Assembly: GCF_900086715.1 (NCBI RefSeq)
Contig: NZ_FLKH01000012.1
Span: 124,001-188,000, forward strand
Source of the DNA: Gracilibacillus timonensis
GTDB lineage: Bacteria > Bacillota > Bacilli > Bacillales > Amphibacillaceae
DNA: 64,000 bases
Direction of reading: 5' to 3'
Under the pieces are notes generated by a model that was given only the letters and a program-made list of their open reading frames with translations, did no database searches and had not been told where the DNA came from. This document shows positions 57,601 through 64,000 of the stretch, in pieces. Numbering within the stretch: position 1 is the first letter of the stretch; every line of letters starts with the position of its first letter. A program made the position numbers and the translations under genes.

Positions 57601-57657
57601 CTACTAGGTTTTGTTATAGTGTATTTTGAGTTGAGACGTAAAGTAGAAAAAGAGTAA
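51673..57657 (+). CDS. Cell-wall-anchored amylopullulanase with two GH13 catalytic domains
   Basis: 1994 residues from a TTG start at 51673 with AGGAGGG upstream; the frame is open 13 codons earlier without a site. Order: signal peptide (to about residue 35), two CBM41/PUD modules (about 40-255), a beta domain, an alpha-amylase-type GH13 domain with Asp592 (YRVDTVKHV), Glu621 (IGESWG) and Asp687 (SSHDED), a second CBM41 pair (about 884-1100), then a CBM48 plus type I pullulanase GH13_14 domain with YNWGYDP, Asp1517 (FRFDMMGDHD), Glu1546 (IGEGWV) and Asp1635 (AAHDNL). An Asp/Gly/Ser linker, LPDTA (1958-1962), a membrane helix and a basic tail follow. It should cleave alpha-1,4 and alpha-1,6 bonds of starch and pullulan at the cell surface. 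Confidence 0.93.
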   Translation: MKKQKRQYVMVRMMVIVMLFSLFAGIQPISDVQADEITEENVLRIHYDYGDDSVTDIGAWLWGDVTTPSETTGEWPDGVWFEEDKTNDYGAYIDVEVMEEAEEVQLLINNRNGDELTEEITIEILSDQMQEVWLTNDGEVYYYEPMELEDNSIRIHYQTEGESYEPWGVWTWDDVLQPSDEWPTDAHPFSDEQTGPYGAYVDIPLKDNPGSIGFLLVERIENGAQTNDFHFAELDKHRQIFLKADSEEVYTNPYYVSDQVEEEIPEETEGKQDIKVSASVNRAFTYNDHAVLEVNINNQSDLGIRQIYADTSALGGKERLEISPELNEVTLSASYHIEPGEKDIPVTVVDEAGGTYKTSVTATVDAREIGEGTTDWDESIIYFMLTDRFYDGNSANNDPYDLGYQDYDNPRGTYQGGDFKGVTEKLDYLAELGVNTIWITPIVENIGHDVNYNESQGSYFAYHGYWAKNFEELNPHLGTVEEFHELIDAAAARNIDIMADVVLNHPGYGLKSVDALGENAPGGYPTSEDRLRFEDMLRESSGSGDLTTELSGLPDFLTEEAAVREQMVEWQSNWVEKSTTPNGNSLASYRVDTVKHVDDTTWQHFRNELTKKEPEFQLIGESWGAGQSNDHGYLQTGTMNSLLDFEFKGTANNFVNGNLESANQTLIERNQNMDNTSLLGQFLSSHDEDGFLYQLDGDEGKAMIAASLQITAKGQPVIYYGEELGQSGANNWPEYDNRYDFAWDEVEGNEMLAHYQELVSFRNDHSDIMAKGERQQVAGSDEEQFILVERSFQGKSAYVAFNTADTTKQVSLTVDNEETEIVDHYQDQTYEAERNEAGEFEVFIDIPAMEDGGTVLLTANNGNIVDGEEGEEQPEGRDIPDNHLRVHFPEDGADFDGLGLWLWEDVATPSESAGSWPDAALSFEEQNQTEYGRYIDVELAENPNEVGLLINHSNGDNLSGDIFVQMLSPEMNEVWLNKDYEVFYYEPLEKENSLRVNFYQTAESYDPFGLWTWGDVAEPTEDWPDGAHSFADDRQGMKGSYYDLPLTNEAEQIDFLLMNKETEWQSEELSFDQLEQHTQIFVQKDDPMIYTNPYFVSQDGLVSAEVLSDQEIELKYTSVQGFTEAQLLEDITVLTSEEQEVEMNSVTIIEDDNTVLLNGSFDLDQAPFTIQHNGREVIASIGWRLKDNMYGYEGDLGLEVHDSSNATLKVWSPSADNVFVVLYDKDDAKQVIKDDLEMTRSEQGVWEVELNKETTGLDDMIGYYYHFAIEREGETALTLDPYAKSMAAWNSNDAEANIGKAAIVDPSSLGPTLDYASIDGFEKREDAIIYETHVRDFTSDPSIDDELEAQFGTFASFVEKLDYIEDLGVTHIQLLPVMSYFHANEMNKDDRLLDWESTDTNYNWGYDPQSYFSLTGMYSENPEDPEKRIEEFKNLVDEIHKRDMGVVLDVVYNHTAQLHILEDLEPNYYHFMDADGTPRESFGGGRLGTTHQMARRILVDSITYWVDEYKVDGFRFDMMGDHDAESIQMAYDEAKELNPNVVMIGEGWVTYVGDENNPDVQPADQSWMEDTTSVGSFSDDFRNELKSGFGSEGEPRFITGGARDINRIFENLTANPGNFTADDPGDVVPYIAAHDNLTLHDVIAQSIKKDPKDHAEEIHQRIRLGNLMVLTAQGTPFIHAGQEYGRTKQFRHEDFKGEVTEPPYKSTYLTDKDGNPFEYPYFIHDSYDSTDAINQFDWQKATNTEAYPTETTTRDYTKGLIELRRSTDAFRHGTMEDVHDKVSLLDIPEIDNEDLVIAYRSEDSAGKEEYFIFVNADDQTRSLTLSEDLTNGEIIVDQETAGMNVIEEPTGVTLSEHSIEIEPLSAIVIRVAEQDDDSDNEDSTGGDDGSNGEDDSDGHDDSHGEEDGSGGNDDSDGDNGTNGNDDPDGDDGSNENGGTESNSNKDTDANNDSKNGSLPDTATSTFNWIITGLLFVLLGFVIVYFELRRKVEKE

Positions 57658-57741
57658 TTACGCCGCTTTGAAAGAGTAGTTTTTCAAAGGTACGATCCGT
57701 TTAGTGAGAAAACTATAAAAATGATTGTTAGGACACTTGCT

Positions 57742-57784
57742 CATAAAAAAAACTTGGACAAATATAATGTCCAAGTTTTTTATG
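57742..57784. terminator. Bidirectional terminator between amylopullulanase and lacD
   Basis: AAAAAACTTGGAC (57747-57759) and GTCCAAGTTTTTT (57769-57781) form a perfect stem with T runs on both strands. Nearly the same hairpin is at 51374-51418. Confidence 0.88.
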
Positions 57785-57791
57785 ATTGATT

Positions 57792-58784
57792 TCATTTCAC
57801 CAACCGACTCCATGGAGTTGCAGTCTCCCGAATCGCTTGTTTTACCTTCTGTAGATTATCCGTGCCCACGGATTCCAACCAGTTATGAAAAGCTTCAGGA
57901 CCTTCTTTGGCAAAAGGCTCGACCGCATCTTTCCAAATGGCGCGTCCACAAAGACAACCATTAAATGTCGCTCCCGCTTCTTTAGCGAAATAGAGGGTAT
58001 CGACAAATTGTTTGTTGGTAACACCACCGCTTAAATAGATAAAAGGGAGACGGCTTTTATCAGAACAGTTTTTATAGTGAGCTTTGGCTTCTTCTTGGCT
58101 AAAGACAGGATCATAATTATCATATTGGTGATTACCTTCGATATGGTAAATAGATACTGGCACTTCTACTTTCAACAAATCTATGCCGTATGCTTCCTTA
58201 GAGAATTCGGTCATGAAATACTCAATGATAGCTGGTTTTTTCTTGGCGAATTCCGTCCCTTTGGTATTTAAACCTTCAGTGCTGTAAGAAACAGGTTCTA
58301 GAATAAACAATAAATCATTTTGTCGGCATTCGTCTCCCACACGTTTGATGAATGCTTTTTTTGTATTATTGAACAGTGCTTCTTCTTGATGATCAAAATA
58401 GATTAATAGTTTGACTGCGCTGGCTCCACGCTGCACTAAATCCTGTATCGCATATTCGTCAACTAAGTTGGGCAGTCGTCCTTTTTCAGAAGCATCATAA
58501 CCCGTTTTCTCATAGGCCATAATCAAGCCAACATCATCATGCAGTTGCGCAGCGGCCTCCCAGCCATACTCTGGATCAAGCAAAAGGGAGGATGATTGGT
58601 TGCCCAGCACCTTACTCACACCTTCCTTGAATTGGGATAATCCATCTTTATACGTGATATGGTCATTCATCGATTGAATCATTTTTCCTAATGATCCACG
58701 TTGATCCATGGCGGTGGCAAAGACGATTTGTTCTTGATCAGAAATTAATTCGAGTCCTCGTTTTTTTCCTGGGGTAAGTTTCAT
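57792..58784 (-). CDS. lacD: Tagatose 1,6-bisphosphate aldolase
   Basis: Class I aldolase splitting tagatose-1,6-bisphosphate into dihydroxyacetone phosphate and glyceraldehyde-3-phosphate. 330 residues, typical LacD. Motifs: FATAMDQRGSLGKMI, LLLDPEYGWEAA, ASAVKLLIYFDHQEE (the Schiff-base lysine lies in VKLL), FILEPVSYS, LLKVEVPV and YLSGGVTNKQFVDTL. ATG overlaps the lacC stop by four bases. Last gene of the operon. Confidence 0.93.
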   Translation of the reverse strand: MKLTPGKKRGLELISDQEQIVFATAMDQRGSLGKMIQSMNDHITYKDGLSQFKEGVSKVLGNQSSSLLLDPEYGWEAAAQLHDDVGLIMAYEKTGYDASEKGRLPNLVDEYAIQDLVQRGASAVKLLIYFDHQEEALFNNTKKAFIKRVGDECRQNDLLFILEPVSYSTEGLNTKGTEFAKKKPAIIEYFMTEFSKEAYGIDLLKVEVPVSIYHIEGNHQYDNYDPVFSQEEAKAHYKNCSDKSRLPFIYLSGGVTNKQFVDTLYFAKEAGATFNGCLCGRAIWKDAVEPFAKEGPEAFHNWLESVGTDNLQKVKQAIRETATPWSRLVK

Positions 58785-59734
58785 TCCATTATCCTCCCGT
58801 TATCGCATATTTTCTTTACTTTCATTTTCTCCACATATTTGTCGATATGATCCGTTTGAATCGCTCCAGTATGAGGGTGCAAGGCATTGAGAACACCCAT
58901 ACTAAGGGCATACTTCATCAATGCCTCATTGGCTAATCCTTTCGACAAGCCCGCTGCAAAACCAGCTATGACTGAATCCCCGGAACCAACTGGATTAATT
59001 GCCTCTACCTTTGGCGGGGTAATCTTATAAATCACTTCTTTTTGTTTGACATAGGCACCAGTCTTCCCTGTGGTTACAACGACCCAAGGAATACCCGCGA
59101 ATGTTTCGGTATAAAGAGCAGAGATAATTGCTGCCTCATTTGTAGGTGGTTCCTCTAATAAATCAGCTAACTCTTCCATATTTGGTTTGATTAAAAACGG
59201 TTTGTCTGCTGCTTGGATTGTGTAAGAGAGTAGATCTCCTTTGGTATCAAGCAGCACGGACGCACCGAATTGATTAGCCGTCTGGATTAATAAACGGTAA
59301 AAGGACGTATCTAATCCTTTGGGCAGACTACCGGAGATCGTAATAACGTCCGCTTTTTTCACAAGGTTTGCAAAGCTATCGAGAAACGCTTCTGCTTCTT
59401 TTTCGCTAATCTCTGGCCCGGATTCTAAGATTTCCGTTTGCTGCCCTTCATGAATAATCGCAATACAATTCCGCGTCTCTCCAGTAATCGATGTAAAATG
59501 ATCAATGATATTTTCCTCAACAAGACTTTTTCGTATGAAAGAACCTAAACTGCCTCCTAAAAAACCCGTAGCGGCGACCTTTTCGTCAAGCTGTTGGATT
59601 ACTCTTGCTACATTAAGCCCTTTTCCACCGGCCGTTTTGGAAAAAGTGGATACTCGGTTTACCGTATCAAGATCGAAAGGCTTTAAGGAATAATTAATAT
59701 CAACAGAAGGGTTTAAGGTAACTGTTAAAATCAT
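58781..59734 (-). CDS. lacC: Tagatose-6-phosphate kinase (PfkB family)
   Basis: 317 residues of the PfkB/ribokinase family. MILTVTLNPSVDINYSL and SKTAGGKGLNVARVIQQL are the N-terminal substrate signature; the C-terminal NPVGSGDSVIAGFAAGL carries the anion hole and catalytic Asp. Sequence alone cannot separate tagatose-6-phosphate kinase from 1-phosphofructokinase, but its position between nagA/agaA and lacD supports the tagatose role. One-base overlap with nagA (TAATG) and a four-base overlap with lacD. Confidence 0.88.
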   Translation of the reverse strand: MILTVTLNPSVDINYSLKPFDLDTVNRVSTFSKTAGGKGLNVARVIQQLDEKVAATGFLGGSLGSFIRKSLVEENIIDHFTSITGETRNCIAIIHEGQQTEILESGPEISEKEAEAFLDSFANLVKKADVITISGSLPKGLDTSFYRLLIQTANQFGASVLLDTKGDLLSYTIQAADKPFLIKPNMEELADLLEEPPTNEAAIISALYTETFAGIPWVVVTTGKTGAYVKQKEVIYKITPPKVEAINPVGSGDSVIAGFAAGLSKGLANEALMKYALSMGVLNALHPHTGAIQTDHIDKYVEKMKVKKICDNGRIME

Positions 59735-60900
59735 TATTCATTCACCTCACTCTTTTCCTTGTGATATTTTTCCTTACCTGCTACTGTAACGGATTGAATC
59801 GTAAGTTGATCATCGATTACCACAAAATCAGCTATCTTTCCTGTGGCTATACTACCGAGTAGATCATCTCGACCAATACTTGCAGCAGGAGAGAGAGAGG
59901 CAAGGTGCCATATGTCATATAATGGCTCGCTCGTCCATGTTTGCAGATTTTTCACCCCATCGATCAAACGCAATGTACTGCCAGCCAGGGAACCACTCTC
60001 GGTACGTGCGATGCCATCTTCCATGACCACCGGGAATTCACCTAGCATATAGTTCCCATCTGGCATTAATCCCGCTCGCATACAATCAGTAATTAAGGTC
60101 AACTTGTTACCTTTTATTTTGGCCGCTAACGAAGCTACTTCCGGATGGACGTGGTGTCCATCGCAGATTAGTTCGGCAAAAGCTTGTTCCTCTATGAAGG
60201 CAGCACCAGCCACTCCTGGTTCGCGATGGTGTAAGCCAGACATGCCATTAAATAAGTGAACAAAGTTGTTTGCCCCCGCATGAATCGCTTTTTGGCAACA
60301 ATCGTAACTCGCGTCGCTATGAGCGATGCTTAGTAACACGCCATCTTTATGAATAGAATCAATAAATTCGATGGCTCCATTGCGCTCTGGTGCCAGTGCA
60401 ATCTTGACAATAGAGCCCTCGGCGAGCTGCTGCCAGGATAGAAATTGCTTTTCATCTGGGTCACAAAAGTAGTCTGGATTTTGCGCACCCTTATGCTTTT
60501 CGGTAAAATATGGACCTTCCAAAAACATACCTTCTGATTGTGCCCCTTGTAACCCTTGTTTAACGGCATCACGAATGGCTTTAATGGCCTGCTCAAGATC
60601 CGCTTCCGAAGAGGTCAACGTTGTTGGTAGAAAGCGGGTAACACCGAGTGGCAGAATGGCTTCAGAAATACCGTGAATTGCCTCCGTGTTCCCATCCATC
60701 ACATCATAGCCGTTGATGCCATGAATATGGGTGTCAAATAGCCCAGGAGCAACGGTATAACCACTCCAATCAATGATGTTGGCTTGATTCGGTACCTCGT
60801 CAACAAAAAAACCAAATCGATCCTGATTCACTTGTAAATAAGCATCTTTTTTTTCACCGTCTTCTAGTAAAAAACGGCTTGCCTTAATGAAATAGGTCAT
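59734..60900 (-). CDS. N-acetylgalactosamine/glucosamine-6-phosphate deacetylase
   Basis: 388 residues, amidohydrolase fold. Motifs: GLFDTHIHGINGYDVMDG (metal His pair), FLEGPYFTEKHKGAQNP with the metal-binding Glu, IAHSDASYD, FVHLFNGMSGLHHREPG, ICDGHHVHPE and LITDCMRAGLMPDG with the catalytic Asp. NagA and AgaA cannot be told apart by sequence; the neighbours (SIS isomerase, tagatose kinase and aldolase) favour GalNAc-6-phosphate as substrate. 18 bp after the agaS stop; AGAAGGG precedes the ATG. Confidence 0.9.
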   Translation of the reverse strand: MTYFIKASRFLLEDGEKKDAYLQVNQDRFGFFVDEVPNQANIIDWSGYTVAPGLFDTHIHGINGYDVMDGNTEAIHGISEAILPLGVTRFLPTTLTSSEADLEQAIKAIRDAVKQGLQGAQSEGMFLEGPYFTEKHKGAQNPDYFCDPDEKQFLSWQQLAEGSIVKIALAPERNGAIEFIDSIHKDGVLLSIAHSDASYDCCQKAIHAGANNFVHLFNGMSGLHHREPGVAGAAFIEEQAFAELICDGHHVHPEVASLAAKIKGNKLTLITDCMRAGLMPDGNYMLGEFPVVMEDGIARTESGSLAGSTLRLIDGVKNLQTWTSEPLYDIWHLASLSPAASIGRDDLLGSIATGKIADFVVIDDQLTIQSVTVAGKEKYHKEKSEVNE

Positions 60901-60918
60901 ATAATCCCTTCTTTGTGG

Positions 60919-62079
60919 TTATTTGTCATAATCGTAAATCGTAACCCCTTGCACTACTCGATTCACATTACCATCCGGGCTTGGGTTATCTGGAGTAATG
61001 CCAAGCCGCAATGACTTCTGTAGTGCCAAGCTTTGGGCAAATAGGATATAGAGTAGGGCCGCATGGAAATCATCTGTACGGATATTAAAACCAGCTGATA
61101 CTGGAATGGTCCAATCGGCTAACGTTTCGACAGCGTCATTTTGTTCCGTCGTTAAGGCTATGATTTTGGGTTTAACAGGACTGTCTGCAATCTCCCGCAG
61201 AATATCCATATCGTATTTTCTTGTATAAGCATCTTGTGAGAAGAAAAGTACGACCGCAGTTTGATCATTCAAAACTGACTTCGGTCCATGGCGGAAACCT
61301 AAGGATGATTCGTGTAAAGCGACTACTTTGCCTGCACTTAATTCCAACATTTTTAGTGCAGCTTCATGAGATAGCTGTCCTAACATACCAGAACCTAGAT
61401 AGATAATACGCTCCCAATCAAAGTCACAAATATTTTTCACAGATGTTGGAATGCTAGGAATTAGTTTTTTGGCCGCTTGGATTACATTGGTATCTAAGTT
61501 ATTAGAAGTAAATAAGGTATAGGCTGAGATCAGCATGCAAGTAAAACTACTAGTCATAGCAAAGCCTTTATCATGGGCTTTCTCAGGCATTAAAATAGTA
61601 AGAGCGTTTGTATCTTCTTTTGTGTCTGCGGCTAGCTTTCCGTCCTTGTTACAGGTAATAATTACTTGATAAAAATCGGTAATAAGCTGTTTTCCGAGTT
61701 TTACGGCGGCTACACTCTCCGGGCTATTACCAGAACGAGCAAAGGATACCATGATAGTAGGGACATCCTGTAAATATTCCGCTGGGCTTGCCACTATATC
61801 GGTTGTTGCTATGGAGTCCAATTGTATCTGTTTTTGATGATTGGTGCGTAACAAGGGAGTAATGGTATCCCCGATAAAGGCAGAGGTTCCTGCACCTGTG
61901 AATATAACTCGAACATAATCATGTTTTTCATAAATAGCAGTTAAAAATGGATTCCATATATCCCGTTGCTCAGAAAGAATGGTTCTTAATTCTTCCCACA
62001 TTTCTGGCTGCTGTTGAATTTCTGTTGCTGTATGAAGCGCTTGTTTGTTTTGTAATTCTTCGTTTGTCATGTTAAACAT
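60919..62079 (-). CDS. agaS: AgaS-type SIS-domain sugar isomerase/deaminase
   Basis: 386 residues with two SIS domains (about 35-190 and 210-350). AgaS converts galactosamine-6-phosphate to tagatose-6-phosphate with loss of ammonia. Signature blocks: FTGAGTSAFIGDTITPLL, VSFARSGNSPESVAAVKLG, YLGSGMLGQLSHEAALKMLELSAGKVVA and SSLGFRHGPKSVLN. The Ser-rich phosphosugar loop in SFARSGNSPES is intact. AGGAGG lies 7 nt before ATG 62079. First structural gene of the operon, behind an operator-like dyad. Confidence 0.9.
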   Translation of the reverse strand: MFNMTNEELQNKQALHTATEIQQQPEMWEELRTILSEQRDIWNPFLTAIYEKHDYVRVIFTGAGTSAFIGDTITPLLRTNHQKQIQLDSIATTDIVASPAEYLQDVPTIMVSFARSGNSPESVAAVKLGKQLITDFYQVIITCNKDGKLAADTKEDTNALTILMPEKAHDKGFAMTSSFTCMLISAYTLFTSNNLDTNVIQAAKKLIPSIPTSVKNICDFDWERIIYLGSGMLGQLSHEAALKMLELSAGKVVALHESSLGFRHGPKSVLNDQTAVVLFFSQDAYTRKYDMDILREIADSPVKPKIIALTTEQNDAVETLADWTIPVSAGFNIRTDDFHAALLYILFAQSLALQKSLRLGITPDNPSPDGNVNRVVQGVTIYDYDK

Positions 62080-62113
62080 TCTAGATCCTCCTGTAATTAA
62101 TTAATTCTTTAAG

Positions 62114-62140
62114 TGGTTATGTCGTTATAACCAGTTGGTG
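62114..62140 (-). promoter_or_regulatory. Operator-like dyad before agaS
   Basis: TGGTTAT (62114-62120) and ATAACCA (62127-62133). GTTATAACCAGTTGG (62124-62138) is repeated with one change before the regulator gene. Confidence 0.6.
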
Positions 62141-62166
62141 TAAATAAGAAGCCCTTGTTAAATGGG

Positions 62167-62883
62167 CTAGGTTAATTCTACCGTGTAATTGAATTTATCA
62201 CCGGGTGTCACGCTAACGGTATACTCAATCAGCTGATCATTATGATAAGCAAGTCTTTTTACTAACATAGCAGGAGAACCTGCTGTTAATTGAAGATAAT
62301 CTGCCTCTTCCTTGCGCAAGCTGCTGGCAGAGAAATGTTCCACAGCTTTGGTGACATGGATTTGGTATTCTTGCCGAAAAATTTCGTACATAGGCCGTTC
62401 GTTTAAATCATTTTTGGTGAGACCAGGAAATGTTTCCTTGGGCAAATACGAGGTTTCGTAGATGAGAGGCTCCTGATCAGCGAGCCGCAATCTGACAATT
62501 TGAAAGACTTCATCCAAAGCCGTTACATTCATTTTATGGGCCAATCGTTCATCCAAGGCAATTTCCTGGAAAGAAAGGACTTGCGTTGTTGGCGTTTTTC
62601 CTAATTTTTTCATTTCATCGGTGAAACTATATAGCTTAATCAATTTTTGATGATAACTAACGGGAGATACAAAAGTTCCCTTACCGTGTAGTTTATAGAT
62701 ATAGCCTTCGCGTTCTAACTCCTGCAAGGCGCTTCTCACTGTAATTCGGCTTAAGTTGTAGATTTCGCATAATTCCCTTTCGGATGGCAACTTTTGATCG
62801 ACTTGAAGTTCTTTATTGTCCATTTTAAGGATAAGCTCATCCATCAATTGCAGGTATAAAGGCACTTTGCTTGCTTTATCCAA
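62167..62883 (-). CDS. GntR-family (HutC/UTRA) regulator, AgaR-like
   Basis: 238 residues. A GntR winged HTH (LPSERELCEIYNLSRITVRSALQELEREG, residues about 28-56) is followed by a UTRA ligand-binding domain (about 90-235; PLIYETSYLPKETFPGL, SPAMLVKRLAYHNDQLIEYTVS). The DasR/NagR/YvoA type senses phosphorylated amino sugars. TTG start with AAAGGAGG upstream. It is upstream of agaS on the same strand, 87 bp apart, and both genes are preceded by the same dyad, which supports autoregulation and control of the operon. Confidence 0.9.
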   Translation of the reverse strand: MDKASKVPLYLQLMDELILKMDNKELQVDQKLPSERELCEIYNLSRITVRSALQELEREGYIYKLHGKGTFVSPVSYHQKLIKLYSFTDEMKKLGKTPTTQVLSFQEIALDERLAHKMNVTALDEVFQIVRLRLADQEPLIYETSYLPKETFPGLTKNDLNERPMYEIFRQEYQIHVTKAVEHFSASSLRKEEADYLQLTAGSPAMLVKRLAYHNDQLIEYTVSVTPGDKFNYTVELT

Positions 62884-62930
62884 TTATCTTCCTCCTTTCC
62901 CAAACGAAAATGTGTCAGTAGTATATCAGA

Positions 62931-62948
62931 TTGGTTATGACCAGTTGG
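62931..62948 (-). promoter_or_regulatory. Operator-like dyad before the AgaR-like gene
   Basis: TTGGTTATGACCAG (62931-62944) has TGGT/ACCA symmetry; GTTATGACCAGTTGG (62934-62948) matches 14 of 15 bases of the site before agaS. Confidence 0.6.
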
Positions 62949-63054
62949 GTAAAGTATAATAGATCTTGTTCTTTCTGTAAAGCTACAATGATAAAAATAA
63001 TCCACTTGTCTCTATTGTCATCAAGCTCGACTTAGTTCACACAATATGGCAATC

Positions 63055-63900
63055 TTATTTTGTTGTTTCATGTTTACGTGCTTTTTTTCGGTAAGCAGAG
63101 GGAGTAAAACTCGTTTCCCTTTTAAAAGTCTGTGAGAAAAAGGAAAGAGAAGAAAAACCGTTGATTTCGGCAATTTCTGCGATAGAATAATCGGTTGTTT
63201 CTAATAGATTCTTAGCATCCTTGATACGAACATTGTTTAAGTACTCTATTGGAGAGACACCCATATCTTTCTTGAATGCATGTGAAAGATAGTATTTGTT
63301 GCTATGCCCTGCTTTTGCCAGCCTATCCAATGTAATATCCTCGCGAAAGTTTTTATCTAAATAGTGCTTTACAAAACTTGTTAATTTGCTTAATTCCTTC
63401 GTATTATTTTGTTCGATGGTGATTGTGGGTTCACGCCATAATTTGATAACTAGAATTTCAATAATATTTTGACAAATAACTTCGTACTCTTCTTTGCTTT
63501 GCTGCACTTCTTCCAATAGTTTATTTAAGTAAAATAAAATATCTTCACGTTCCCCCTCATATCGATACAAACCAATCGGTTCATTGTTTTCTTCCGTTAG
63601 CCAGAAGGAAAGTCCCTCAATTCCCAAGGCAATATACTCTAACGAATCTTGTGCGTTTGAGCGTTCTGTATGTTCAATATGTGGGTTAATAATTACTAAA
63701 TCATTTTGCTGGACCGGTACATCATAATCAGGAAGTACAAACGCTCCTTTTCCTTTGGTAATATAAAACAGCTCAGTGAAATGGTGCGTATGTGAAGTGC
63801 TATGCCATCCCTTATCATACGTTGAACGTGTGACATACAAGAGCTTAAACGATATTTCTTTTGTAAGTATTTTGTTCATTTTATACATTTCATAAGACAT
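63055..63900 (-). CDS. AraC-family transcriptional regulator with cupin domain
   Basis: About 281 residues. The N-terminal cupin (about 20-130) has SHTHHFTELFYITKGKG, the usual sugar-sensing barrel; the C-terminal AraC double HTH (about 185-281) has LAKAGHSNKYYLSHAFKKDMG, and the signature IAEINGFSSLSFFSQTFKRETSFTPSAYRKK. Likely activates a sugar operon that lies outside or further right. The start is the ATG at 63900 with AGGTG upstream; an ATG six codons earlier lacks a site. The inducer is unknown. Confidence 0.88.
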   Translation of the reverse strand: MSYEMYKMNKILTKEISFKLLYVTRSTYDKGWHSTSHTHHFTELFYITKGKGAFVLPDYDVPVQQNDLVIINPHIEHTERSNAQDSLEYIALGIEGLSFWLTEENNEPIGLYRYEGEREDILFYLNKLLEEVQQSKEEYEVICQNIIEILVIKLWREPTITIEQNNTKELSKLTSFVKHYLDKNFREDITLDRLAKAGHSNKYYLSHAFKKDMGVSPIEYLNNVRIKDAKNLLETTDYSIAEIAEINGFSSLSFFSQTFKRETSFTPSAYRKKARKHETTK

Positions 63901-64000
63901 TTTATTCACCTGCTCCATTTTGTCTAAGATTTAATTAAATCTATTTTACGGAGGGATAAAATAAAAATCAAATCAGGTTGTTTAAAAGAACGGTTAAATC

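Noticed and set aside
1-64000. CRISPR arrays, tRNA, rRNA, prophage or transposase genes
   Set aside because: No regular repeat-spacer pattern, RNA gene signature, integrase or transposase frame was seen on either strand.

Overview
The window reads as chromosomal DNA of a low-GC Gram-positive bacterium of the Bacillaceae. The evidence is strong AGGAGG-type ribosome binding sites, GTG and TTG starts, sigma-A-like promoters, a GlgC/GlgD pair, CtaB, a LytR-CpsA-Psr protein, an ArsR/GntR/TetR/PadR/LacI regulator repertoire and a wall-anchored giant amylase. Exported proteins (maltodextrin-binding lipoprotein, PepSY protein, amylopullulanase) are rich in Asp and Glu, which suggests a halotolerant or halophilic genus (Gracilibacillus, Amphibacillus or Virgibacillus-like). 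The genus is an inference. No rRNA, tRNA, CRISPR array, prophage or transposase gene was found.

Layout. 0-12 kb: end of an ArsR-type regulator, ilvD, a FadR-type regulator, a TetR/MFS drug-efflux pair, a 51-bp tandem repeat block, a secreted cell-wall amidase, a nucleobase permease with an oxidoreductase, and an L-lactate permease. 12-13 kb: a PadR/DUF2812 pair behind a promoter embedded in a large dyad. 14-26 kb: a complete glycogen operon, pgcA-glgB-glgC-glgD-glgA-glgP-GH13. 26-27.5 kb: a diguanylate cyclase gene bracketed by two 97%-identical 175-bp non-coding elements. 27.5-41.6 kb: hemolysin III, a ThuA plus two Gfo/Idh/MocA dehydrogenases, LytR-CpsA-Psr, small conserved genes, a Ca2+-type P-ATPase, a SAM hydroxide adenosyltransferase and CtaB. 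41.6-44.6 kb: a triple-PepSY protein next to a two-component system. 44.7-57.7 kb: a maltodextrin/pullulan locus (LacI repressor, MalG-MalF-MalE transporter, intracellular GH13 enzyme, ~2000-residue two-catalytic-domain amylopullulanase). 57.8-62.9 kb: a GalNAc/tagatose operon (agaR-like, agaS, nagA/agaA, lacC, lacD). 62.9-64 kb: an AraC-type regulator.

Functionally, most of the window is alpha-glucan metabolism. The wall-anchored amylopullulanase would cut starch or pullulan outside the cell, MalEFG would import maltodextrins, the cytoplasmic GH13 enzyme would trim them, and PgcA/Glg enzymes would store or mobilise the glucose as glycogen. Operator-like sequences sharing an AAACGATTG core sit upstream of malE, the GH13 gene and the amylopullulanase gene, so the LacI protein probably controls all three.

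The features least explained by known genes are non-coding: the paired 175-bp elements with two mutually exclusive perfect stems, the 51-bp and 21-bp tandem repeats, a hairpin that may bridge the Shine-Dalgarno and start codon of glgC, and a ~600-nt leader before the glycogen operon. I found no convincing evidence for a wholly new multi-gene system; the paired element around the diguanylate cyclase is the best candidate for something undescribed.
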